From: Prinsepia uniflora | Taxonomy: Eukaryota > Streptophyta > Magnoliopsida > Rosales > Rosaceae | Assembly: GCA_032719365.1 (NCBI GenBank) | Contig: CM064868.1 | Location: 67,057,538 to 67,121,537, forward strand | Length of the DNA stretch: 64,000 bases | Direction: 5' to 3' | Shown: piece after piece, positions 45,147-56,724 of the stretch | How the letters are laid out: the number at the start of each line of letters is the position of its first letter | Position numbering within the stretch: the stretch's first letter is position 1 | The notes under the pieces: model-generated | Told to the model about the DNA's origin: nothing | Seen by the model: the letters and a program-made list of their open reading frames with translations, nothing else | Databases searched by the model: none | Translations under genes and position numbers: made by a program

Positions 45147-45643
45147 CACGTACCTATGGACGTAAATATCTGTAATGTTGCCGATATTTGGGTTGACATA
45201 TCGAAAAATGGAGGAGTAGGCATCTAAATAGGAGGGAAGAAATTTCTTCCCCCAATTTCCACAATTTCGTGAAGTATCGATGGATATCGACGAAATCGTT
45301 CGATATTTGACAATATCCACCAAGAATTTCGATGGTCAGAACGGAGAAACCGAAGATGGTGAAAGATTCTCCTTGTCTAGATGAAGAGATGTAGAGAACC
45401 AAGTGAAGGCCTAGCTTCAACTTGTCCAGACAAAGAGAACGGAGGCACTCTCACGACCTGGGTCAACTAGGATGTCAACGGAGGTTGAAGATTTCTGGGT
45501 TTTCTTGGTCGCGACTCGTCTTCAAAAGTGAGGGCTGGCTGTGGGTGAAGGCATATAGGGTCTGAATCGAGGAGGGGCTCTGTTTGGTGTTGTTGGTGAG
45601 CTCGATGGTAGTCAAATTTGAAGGCGATATTGCTGGTTGATGT

Positions 45644-46815
45644 TGTAACGACCCGTCCCGAATATCAGGATTAAATATTAATTAATTATGGATTTAGAAT
45701 GACTAATCAGGGATTAGTTGTGGCATTGGTGATTTACATGGTTGCATGTATTTCGAGGTAATCCCATATTTGCACGTATTTTGATGTTATTTTATACTGT
45801 GGTTATACGTGATTGTGATTTTAATAATGGTTCAATGGTATGATTTTGGATGTGTAAATATGGAATCGGGCTTGAGACCTATTTGGTTTACGAACTATCG
45901 GACTTGGAGTCCATTTGATTGAATGAGGCATCGGGCCAGGGGCCCAGTTGATTTACGAAATCGGGCTGAGACCCATTTGAGTTATGTGATCTTGCTGGGC
46001 GCCCAGTTGGTTTATGAAATCAGGCATGAGACCCAATTGTGATTTATAAATATGATTTTGGGCCGGGGACCCTAAATGGTTTTGGAATTATGGATTTGTG
46101 ATTTTGGGCAGGGCCCTTTGACATGTTTTGAAATTGCTTTATAAAACTGTTTTCCATATACCATTTGGATACGAGGACATGTGGATGGTCTCCTCTAGGT
46201 GTCTGGGACACTGGAGAAGTCACATTGCATTGCCTGTGAAGGGTCACTACACAGAGCGACCAGACCATATAGTGACTCAGGAGCAGGATTGCTATGATTA
46301 GACGTTTGAGACGTTAGACATTTGGGATGTCAGAGATATGGACCCGAAGAGACCCCGGGCAGCATGCGTTGCTTTTACCGTGAGATATGACGTCTGGGAC
46401 GTCAAGCTTTTGGGATGCTAGACATCTGGGATACCAAGGATGGTTATTTGGTAAATATGGATTATTGGATTTATGAAATGGTATTTCGATGTTTATGGAT
46501 TTGTGTTTATAGATTTGGGAAGTGGTCCACTTGGTTATGGATTTATGAATTTTGGTATTCTATAGTTTTGGGCTGAGTTCCCACATATGTTTGGATTTAC
46601 GGTTTTTGGGCTAAGGCCCTAATGGTTTATTTAAGTAAATGGTTTGATTACTGGTTTTCAAATGCATGCATACTTTTATTAAAGGGCATAAATTTCTTTT
46701 TATGAAGCCCCGAACGGGCTGAGGTTCGAGATATCCCTTGTCTGACACTTCGTGTCAGACGGGAGCATGATACATCCCTTGTTAATCCCGGGGGGAGTTG
46801 GGATGGGTCGTGTCA
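45644..46815 (+). mobile_element. Short solo LTR inserted at the third base of family A copy 2
   Basis: Begins TGTAACGACCCGTCCCGAA and ends GGGATGGGTCGTGTCA. Flanks GATGT (45639-45643) and GGTGT (46816-46820) form a duplication with one mismatch. It belongs to the LARD-1/LARD-2 superfamily but at 1.17 kb is much shorter. It contains GGGC/GCCC hairpin units (45860-46075) and a second set with a TTGGG-type loop (46293-46440). Confidence 0.75.
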
Positions 46816-47164
46816 GGTGTAACGGCCAGGACTTCCAAAGGTAAAAAATTAACCATTTGACCTTCGGTCAAAGGGTTGAATTTTCTTGGTCAAATTTAGA
46901 ATGTTGACTTTTTTTGACTAGGATGGTTTTTGGCGATTCTGAAAACACCGTTAGGAAGGTCTGAGTCTTCCGAGTACGATGACAGGCGACATGCAGACAA
47001 CGGAGATCAGACGAATACGTTCTGGGTCTAAACTGCGTATGGGTAATTTGGTAAGTTTTTCAACAAAGGGTAGTTCGGTAATTTGCTTTGTGAGATATTT
47101 TGTTTTGGATGAATTAGTTTAGGACAAGTGTCCCTTATTTGTTTGGACTTGGTGCACCAACTTG

Positions 47165-47265
<101 letters not shown>

Positions 47266-50200
47266 TTTAAGTTGATTTTTGTGTGTGTGTCGTGAAAGAG
47301 GGCACACGGCCCGGAGGAAAAATACGAAAAAAACGGAGAGGAAGAAACAGAGAGAAGGAGAGTAGGAGGAGTAGAAAGTGAGACCAGAGGGAAACAAAGC
47401 AAATGAGAGGAAGGGTGGTGGCTGATCGTGGCCTGTGATTGAGAGAAAAACAGGGGACTCATGAGGTTTTTTTCGGGTCTGGGGTTGGTGGACTGATTTT
47501 CGACAAGGAAGCTTGAATCCAAGATCCCTATCATCTTTCTCAAGTCCTTGCGACCATAATGAACTGCCCAGGAAAGGTCTGGAACGTTGGAATCTTTTGG
47601 ACAGAGCAGGTGAGTTTGGCAGTGAAGGTTGTTCTTGAGTCGAGCCGATGTTAGGGTTAGTTTTATGTTTTGATCATATAGATCTTCCTTTTAGATTGAA
47701 TAGATTGTTTTGTTCGAAATGGGGTATAAAAACAAACACAAGATGAGGGAGATAAACTCGAGTCAGGTCAGTGGGTCGGGCAACTTGGAAAACCAGATAT
47801 CCGGGTTATAGGGAAGATGAATAGTATTGCACAGTACCCGACTTGTGGCTTCCACGCGTAGCCACTTCAGGTGGCACGTAGGGGAGCGTAAGGGATAATT
47901 TCGAGGTGGTCTCAATATGTGTTTTCATCCTTCTGATGTACGGGCATTTTGGCACATGTTTTGATGCAAAAGGACATCATCTCGAGGTAGTTTCAGGTGT
48001 CCGAAGCGCGTATTTAATATTTAAAAATTATTATAAAATTTCCAGGAGCTAAGTTTTGTACCAAGAGGCTATCTAAGGGTTCGAGAAACCTTTTACAACC
48101 TCGTATTATGTTTTTGGATAGAAAACGAAACTCCTAGAGTCAACAAAGAACGTCAGGAATGTGACTACGCGACGAATTTGCAATGTGAGTGGACCTTTTA
48201 TTTTATTAAAATATTTTGCATGCATATCTATGAGTTTTAAGTGTTTTGATATGTGTGTTTGATGATAATTGTGTGATTAGAAATTTTATCGGATTTTTGG
48301 TGATTTTAGGAATATTTTATTAATATTTTATTGCGCGATTTTCGAGAATTTTTCGTAAATTGTGTTTTGATTCCCGATTTGAATATGATTTAGGAATTTC
48401 TTATGAAATTTGATTTGAAAGATAATAATATCGTATTTTTGTGATTTCTATATAGTTTCTAGAAGGTTTTACGAAAATGGCGTTAATGGCATGCTTTTCG
48501 AGAATTGGTATTAATGGCAAGTTTTACGAGAATTGATGTTAAAGCTATGATTCAGGCTTAGGCCCAAGATTTTGATTGTGGCTTTGGATTGTGGTATGAG
48601 ATGTGATATGAATATGTGTTATTGGTCTTGATGGTGTAAAGTTGTGATCATGATTGTGATGTGGACTTGAGTCGATTATATGTAATGATGCCTATTGATT
48701 GATTGGTCTCAGACGTCGAGCCAAGGGCTCCGAATCCTGATGCTTGCACTGTGTGAGACTTGTATTCTTGTGATGACTCAGACGTCGAGCAAGGCTCATG
48801 TTCCTGAGTCTGTGTCACTTGGACGTCGAGCAGGGCTCTAGTTCCCGAGTTTATTATCTACCAGTAGTGCACTTGTTGTATGATGACTAAGATTGTGTTT
48901 ATGTTTGAGGATGATTCGGTATGATTGATTGACAGTGATGTAAATGGTTTTATGTGTTATTTGAGTACTGGATACATGGTGTTGATGTGATGAGTGATTA
49001 TGTCTGTGATGTAATGTTATCTCAAATTGAGTTGGTCTGGTGAATAGTGGTTGTTTCTTGGTTAATTACTTTACGATTGTTTTACGTATTTTGAGATTGT
49101 GGTTAGCTTGTGTTCTACTGAGTTTTATAACTTATATGCATGCATGGATTTCTAAACGGAGGGTAAACCATATGTTTTCTTAAGTTTTTTTTTTGTCCAC
49201 TCATACTTTCCGTGGTTTTACTTGCCCTCCAGGCCGTGGCACGGCGTTGGGGACCATTTAGATGCAGAGGCATAGAGGTTTAGACATATTTTGGTGTGTT
49301 GTTTTAAAAGTTTGTATATATGTTTGTATTTTAAACATATGCTCTGTATATGTCAAAGTGTGACAGTACGTATCTCTGGTCTGACAATTGACCGTTGTGG
49401 TGGTTATAAATATTTTCAAGGTTGTCTTAGTCTTTTTGTAGTGTGACTGTCAAACGGGAGTAGGACTCCTCTGAATTGGTTTGTTGTATCGGGAGGGGTC
49501 TTGCTAGTTGGTGTCACAACTGCAGAGATGAAGGAAGTAGAAAACACGGGTAGAGAGAAATGAAAAATGGAAGGGAAAAAAAAAAGGTGTTTTGTGATTG
49601 ACTATTTGACTCACACCAATATATATAATAGTAATAAAATAAAAAATAATTTATAATAATATAGATAAATAATTTATAATTTTTATAATTTATTTACAAA
49701 ATAAAAATTTTCACGAATTCAGTTTTCGTATTTCGAATTTCGTCTTTGATTTAGATTCGGAGTCTAAGTCACAAATTCAAAGTCTAATCACAATTTAAGT
49801 TAAAAATTTGGAGTCTAACTCAAGAAAGTGTCGATATTTTTACATTTGTATGTAAGATAGAAAGGTAATGTGATAAGTTAATAATTTTGATTTGGCTTTC
49901 CGATGTCGATATTTTCAACTATGTTGATCATATGCTCGAATATGATAAATATTTACTTATCTTTTATAAAATTCAACGAATAAATTATCATGAGTATGAA
50001 CTTATTAATAAATTATATTTTAATTTTTGTTTATATTTAAGGTTTTATATTATTATTAACCATCATCAGACCATATTATATCATATTATATCAGATATTT
50101 ATTATATCAAAGCCACTTTATAGTTTTTTAGTCTTATATAACCATTATTAAATTATTAAGCTTTTCTCAAAATTTCATTAAAAATTCCAAGTTTTGGACT

Positions 50201-50309
50201 AAATTTTCACTATTTTTGCTAAGCATAAACGATATCGATATCGATATATCCGTAAATTTGACTGTCGATATTTCCATCGATATTGATATAATCATGCTCA
50301 CACGTACCA

Positions 50310-51275
50310 CACATCTTGATTTGTCTCCCCCCACTGCACGGAATTCCATCAACAGCAGTCTCTTCTTCCTTCTTTGCAACGAAGTTTGACTTCTCACATT
50401 TCTCCTTGGGCAGTTTAGCGTAGCACTCATTCTCGAAGTGCCCAAAATTCCCACATTCGTAGCATTCGATTTTTTGACTTATCAAAATGAATTTTACCCT
50501 TGCCTAGATTATCTTCTACTTTCCTTGAATTTGGAGATGATCTGCTAACATCTCTATTGCTATCTCGGTATTATCCTCGACCACCTCAACAATGACCTCT
50601 TCCACCTCTTCCTCGACATCTTCCATCTATTCCTCGACCTCGTCCTCGTGAACTTGAAGATTCTCCCATTGTTGCGACTTAGAGGGCGGCCAGTTCCTCC
50701 ACAGAATTTGTTCTGTTCACCCTCTGTTCAAGCACTAATATTGAACTTTTTAATTCATCACTAGACATGTCTTCAATGTTGTTGCTCTCCTCAATTGAAC
50801 AAACCATATAGTCAAATTTAGGAGTTAAGGACCTCAAAATTTTTTCCACCACTACCTCATTGTCAATCTTGTCACCGCGAGTCCTCATTTTACTTGCAAC
50901 TCCCATAACCTTTCAAAAATAATCGGTGATAGACTCACCACTCTTCATCTGAAGAGTCTCAAAATCTCTCCTTATGGCATGAAGCTGTGCTCGCTTCACT
51001 CTTGCTGACCCTTGATATTTTTTCTTTAGGGAATCCCAAATATGTTTTGCTGTTTTTTCCTGGAGTATAGTTTCTAAAATGGCTCAAAATGGCTCAATCG
51101 ATGGATTGAAAGAGATAGTTCTTCACTTTCAAATCCTTCAGTTTGATCTCCTCCAACTTCTTTTTCTGGTTTTGTGTAAGCATTGCCTGTTCTGTTGGTT
51201 CTTCATAGCCACTTTCAACAAGATCTCAGTATTTTTTGGTTGAACAAAGGTTTCTGCTGACTTTTCAGTTGCCAT
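50310..51275 (-). pseudogene. Copia 2 gag, degenerate
   Basis: Starts MATEKSAETFVQP near 51275, frameshifts early, and keeps MRTRGDKIDNEVVVEKILRS and SIEESNNIEDMS at 50906-50679. A zinc knuckle CYECGNFGHFENEC lies near 50460-50420. Family members are normally one uninterrupted frame of about 330 aa; here several frames are needed, and part of the N-terminal region appears deleted. Confidence 0.85.
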
Positions 51276-51346
51276 GAAGTCTTGCTACTGCAAGAGTTTT
51301 TCTACGTATTCAAACGTTCAGGCCCAGTGAGGGCTCTGATACTAAT

Positions 51347-51649
51347 TGTTGGTATGGCTTTCTAAAACCTTATTCTAATTGAAGAACGTAAAAAACACAC
51401 ACTTTTGAGGCAATTTTCTCTTATTGAATAAATTGAATGCAATTTGCAATTTAAATAGCTTACTAAAACTATAAGCTAAAATTGTGAAACAATCCCATGA
51501 CTCATACATACTGGCCTAGTTGCCTTAACCACCTCTTATCCATTAAACCACTATCCCTAGTTTCTAGGACAAACCAGATTAGGTCAATAGACCTAAGAAA
51601 ATAAACTAATTGAAATAATAATCATTTAACTAAAACACAAACTCTAACA
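51347..51649 (-). repeat. Copia 2 5' LTR (303 bp)
   Basis: TGTTGGTATGG...CTCTAACA on the plus strand, with inverted TGTT/AACA ends, next to the decayed primer-binding site. There is no partner LTR in the window. Confidence 0.7.
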
Positions 51650-51725
51650 AACTCAACTCAATCTCCCATTAATTGGTTGCAGATAGGAACTCTTTATCCT
51701 AGGATGCCTACATATTTTCACCAAC

Positions 51726-51761
<36 letters not shown>

Positions 51762-52270
51762 TTTTAATCAAATCAGATAACAATATAAGTGACACTATTC
51801 TAAGTAGAGTAAGATACATCAAGGTGATTTTTCCCATTTAATTACCTTAGAGTTTTATATGCAACTCTTTCATAATGCTGTGTTGGAATTGATGTCTCAA
51901 GTTGGATATGCTTGCAAACTAGTTAATATAATAAGGATTTCTAATTCCCTCCCCTTTATGATTGTATGAAAAAAAAATATTGGGGATTTTCTAAAGGGCA
52001 CTCATGATTTATGTAGCCTATATATGTCCAGTGACACATATATATGATTCAATTATTATGCTACAATTATAACAAAATACGATTACAAAACGATAAATTA
52101 TCGATAATATGCCTAACTTAATAACTAGCTTTGCTGAAGAACGAAGGTAGTATATGATAAATTTGATGAAGATTGATAATATATAGAGCGTGAAATGTCA
52201 AGTAAACATAACATTTAAACTAAAATTTAAATTTAAAAAATTTAAAACTTTGGGGTACTTCTTTTGTTTT
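51650..52270. other. AT-rich spacer between Copia 2 and the LINE
   Basis: Contains a TA run at about 51730-51758. No gene is visible. The T-rich stretch around 52262-52272 on the plus strand may be what is left of the LINE poly(A) tail. Confidence 0.5.
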
Positions 52271-52300
52271 TTTGGTAAGGAAAGGTAAAGGGAAAAGAAA

Positions 52301-52869
52301 CTAAGAAACAACAAAGACCCCAGGGAGACCAACCCCCGCCCGGTCCTCCTCAAGCAGCACATCAACCTCTACCGGAACCTGATCAAAGTAATGAACACCC
52401 AAAGCCAACCTAGCCCCAAGACTCACGGGTTGGTCATCAACCCTATTCCCTTCTCTATAAATATGGCAAATCGAACAATCCCAATCTCTAGCCACAAAAT
52501 GCTTGCACCCTGCAATAATGGAACCCAACGGATGATTGGCCACACCCTTTGTGGAAATTAAATCGACAGCTGTAGTAGAGTTCGACTCCAACACAACCTG
52601 CCGTCTACCATTATCCCAAGCCAACTTCAGCCCCTAATAGATGCCCCTAAGCTCGCATGGATCACCTGACCAATCCCCACATTTATAGAAAACCCAGCAA
52701 TCCACTCACCCTCATTAGTACGCAGGACCCTACCTACTGAAATAGTGCCTTTCGGTCCTCGAGAGCCATCAGAATTCACCTTGACAATGCCAACTGGAGG
52801 CCTAACCCAAGAAACGCTCAACATCTGGTGAGGGGCAAAGAGGAACGTCACAGGGATGCTAAGGACCAC
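52301..52869 (-). pseudogene. LINE C-terminal RNase H
   Basis: Two adjacent pieces. VKVNSDGSRGPKGTISVGRV carries the first catalytic Asp; LESNSTTAVDLI is the helix where family members have S-D-S, here S-N-S, so a catalytic Asp is lost. HIYREGNRVDDQ matches the RVT_3 HV-REGN-AD signature, with the final Ala-Asp changed to Val-Asp. Confidence 0.82.
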
Positions 52870-53043
52870 TCCACAACTGCCTTAATAACCATATGGAGGG
52901 GCTGGGTCGGGAAGGTAAACCCTACGTCAAAAGTACGCCGATTTCACCAGAGCCACAAATACCAGATATAAAACCCAAAAAATAGTAGCCCAACACAGCC
53001 CATAGGCCCCCACCTCACTGGATCTAAGATTACCAAACAACCA

Positions 53044-53226
53044 CTAAATCAACTCACCATCCCAATAAACCTCTTGAGAGTGAGGAATAGGCGCAACACC
53101 CCAAACCAGGGAAGCCACCCCACAATCCCTCAAAATATGCAACACATCCTCAGTAGTAGACTCACACACCTCACAACACTCACTCGTGGCCAAATGCCTA
53201 TAAACACGAAGAGAGTTAGTCATCAA
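53044..53226 (-). pseudogene. LINE zinc-binding domain (zf-RVT)
   Basis: CCEVCESTTEDVLHILRDC followed by VW is the C-x2-C...H...C signature of the zf-RVT domain found in plant LINE ORF2 before RNase H. Confidence 0.82.
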
Positions 53227-53555
53227 CCTGTTTTGAACAGCTAACCACTAGAAGTACCGAATTTTGGGAGGTAGAGAAACTTTCCACAAATCAGCCCACT
53301 CAACTATTAGCCACCATATGGCCTCCATAATGCACTCATAAGTAGAATGCACCGTAAAAGGCCCCTTAGGGAAATTAGCCTAGATAATCCGATCCCCTCA
53401 ACACCCTGGAGTGCCCATCGGATTAGCAAGGACCTGTTAGACCAAGGACTCAAGAAACATGACACAAAGCTTACCTAAATATTACTCAGACCCAATAACA
53501 AAATCAGCAACCATCTCCTTCTCCTCAGAGATGGCCACCACCCCATCCCTTCTGA

Positions 53556-54960
53556 CTAGAGAACCTCCCTCCAACCATTTATCCAACCAAAAATCCGTAC
53601 TCTAACCATCCCCAATGCGCCAACGAGTCTTTGCACGAAGGATGTCAGACCCACTTCTGATGGTCCGGCAGGAGGAAGAAGGAAATGAAGTCTTAAGAGG
53701 GATCTCAATGAGCAAATTAGTAACCTCACCCTGTAAATACTTGTCCACCACAAGCCTAGTCCACATGCACTTTGGAGTTTGAAGCATACGCCATCCCACC
53801 TTAGCAAGGAGGGCATGATTTATCACCACCACTTTTTTAATCTCTAATCCACCCATATGTTTAGGCTTAGTCATACTCTCCCAACCCACAAGGTGTATCT
53901 TCCGAGCCTCAGCCGTAGTACCCTATAGAAAGTTACGATTATGCATATCCAACTCATCACAAACACTACTAGGAAACTTCACTATTTGCTTGGCATATAT
54001 AGGAAGAGCAGAAGTAACAGAATGAATCAAGGTGGCCGCACAGAACCTCTCCAGACAAAGCTTCATAATCCTTGTTTTTGGCGCAGTAACATCACCAAAA
54101 AAAAATCAAATCATCCGCAAAACAAAGATGGGAAACTTTTGGCCCATTCCGAGAAACCCCAACCAGACACCAAGACTTGCCAGTCACTTCGTTCATAATC
54201 AAATGTGAGAGATTTTCAATACAAAGAACAAACAGATAAGGTGATAAGGGATCCCCTTGCCTTAACCCTCTCCCTGGTCGAAACTCAAGCTTCAGCTCAC
54301 CATTCAACAAAACCTGGGAAGAAACAGAAGACACACATTACGTAATCAACCTGGATATGCAATTAGGGAACTCATGTATAGTACAACTCAATAACTCCCA
54401 ACTAATCTGATCATAGGCCTTAAAAAGGTCAATTTTCCAGGAAATAAAACCTTTCTTACCCTTAGCCCTCCTAAACTTATACAAAAGCTCTTGAACAACA
54501 ATAATATTATCAGTAATATGCCTACCTAGAATAAAACTGACCTGATTAGGAGAAATAAGATGCTGAAGCGCTGGTCGGAGCCTACTAACCAACAGTTTAG
54601 AAATCACCTTATACATAGTATTGCAGATAATTATAGGGCGGATCTGCATCACAGTAGTTGGATTGGAAACTTTCAGGGAAAAGGAGAAAATGGTGCAGTT
54701 AAGACACCTCTTTCACAAATTGGCACACCTGGACTCCAGACATATCCCAAAAATTCTGATAGAAACAAGCATAATAACTATCAGGATCTGGGGCCTTAGA
54801 AAGCCCAATGGAAAAGATCATCTCACGGATCTCCATATCACTAACACGAGTATGCAGACCCCCAAGAATAAAGGGCAGCAATGGCTGGAAAAGATAAGGA
54901 AGAAAAGGCCATCCACCTCACTAATACCAGCCGAGAACAGATTTTGAAAATATTGGAAAA
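53556..54960 (-). pseudogene. LINE reverse transcriptase remnants
   Basis: RPIIICNTMYKVISKLLVSR, FILGRHITDNI, KIDLFKAYD, LRQGDPLSPYLFVL and FADDLIFF (the F-x-DD catalytic box, about 54115-54092) appear in correct order, in two or more frames. The thumb/connection piece PKHMGGLEIKK follows at 53880-53602. Confidence 0.88.
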
Positions 54961-56035
54961 TAATCTCCTTCAAACCTTCTTGCGTGGTGGTCCAATTGCC
55001 CTGAGCGTCCTTTAGACCAATCAACTTATTCCGCCTACGATGAATCATAATAGACATATGAAAGAATTTTTTATTGGCATCCCCATCCCTTAACCACTCC
55101 ACTATGGACTTTTGCCTCCAAAAAACCTCCTCCAGATCAAGAATACCTGAATGCTCCTTTTGAAGCTCTCGGTTAAGCTATTGAAGCAACTTAGTAGGAT
55201 GCTGACATAAGGCTTTTTGCACACCCTCTAACCGTTCCAGCACCTTCCTCTTCTGCTTCCTAAGATCACCAAATACCTCTATATTCCACTCCTTCAAAAG
55301 CTCCTCAAGCTTGGGCTACTTCCTTTGGAAACCCCCATGGATGTCCAGCCACTTACCCTGCACAAACTCCATAAAATCCTCATGTTTCAGGAATATAGCC
55401 TCAAATCGAAAAGGTTTTAGAGTAAGGTGACACCGTACTAAATGATTTAGACCAAGGAGAAGAGGGCAATGGTCAGACTTGGCCTGAGCCAAATGTCTCA
55501 CACAAGCCTTCGAAAAACGAAGGGGCACTTATCATTACAAAGCCCCTGGTCATTCTCATCAACATATTTGCACTACCATCTTGATTTTTTGACCAAGTAA
55601 ATTTATCTCCCACAAAATCTAAATCAATAAGAGCTCCACTCTCAACCTAAAAAACCATGCCCTCGTAATGAAAAGCCCCACGACAACTCCAATTTTCACT
55701 CGAATGCAAAATTTCGTTGAAATCACCAATCACACAACACATGTAACACCAACTAGCTGTCACTGAATCAATATGATCCCACAACAACCCTCACTAGTCC
55801 CTATTAGGACTCGCATACACCATAGAGAGAAGCCATGGAGACTCAGTACTAATCGTAACCAAAGCTGTGATTGCTTGAGTATGCTTAGAAACAACCTGCA
55901 CGTCCACACGACTATCATTCCACATCACCCAAATACCACCTGAGAAACCTAGAACATCAAATCTATCAAACTGAGAAAAACCCAAAGCCTGAAGCCTGGG
56001 TCTTACTCCTACTCAAATGCGGCTCAAGTAACACA
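54960..56035 (-). pseudogene. LINE endonuclease and linker remnants
   Basis: GFSGGIWVMWND and MVYASPNRD (55985-55794) and GDFNEIL (near 55715) are endonuclease/exonuclease-phosphatase family motifs of LINEs. SDHCPLLL near 55470 is the final S-D-H catalytic motif. EWLRDGDANKKFFHM (55102) belongs to the linker before the polymerase. Confidence 0.85.
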
Positions 56036-56724
56036 CAAATTGATAAGACCTTCCTTGAAATCCCCCTCGATTCCCGTAAAAGGCCCTGCTCTCGTCTGCC
56101 ACAAACATACTCAAATTACCAAATTACCCTCAGTTCGAATACATATTATAATCCTCGTGTCAAAAAAGGGATATACCCCATGTTAAGCACAAATGAAAAC
56201 CAATAAACAATAAACATACACATAACACTAGACATGAATGAAACTAACTACCAAAACCTACTCTGGTTATCGAGTGCGCAACCCACGGAAATGCCTCAGC
56301 CTTAATACAGCCCACGTCCAGAGCTCAACCTAGAAGGTGCAAAAACCAAGGAAAACTATGAGTGGACAAAATAAAGCTTTGGAAAACCATTTTCTAAAAT
56401 CATCCTTTAAACCCTTTGTTTTAGAAAACCATGCATGCATAAACATATAAAATTATAGAAATTTCCCTAACCTACATTTCCCTGAAAACCCCAATTGTAA
56501 ATCCATTTTTAAAACCCCTGTACACACCACAATCAATAAATACCAAACCTATCCCGCTGATCCAACTAGCCACAAAAGTCAAACCTTGTCCCACTGGTCC
56601 AACCAGCCTGCTAGTCTAACTAGCATCCCATATGTACTGATCCACAGAGTCCAACTCCATCGGCACGTATCGAGTCCAACTCAGACCACGCCCGAGTCCG
56701 TCCCTGGGAATCATCGGAGTCTAA

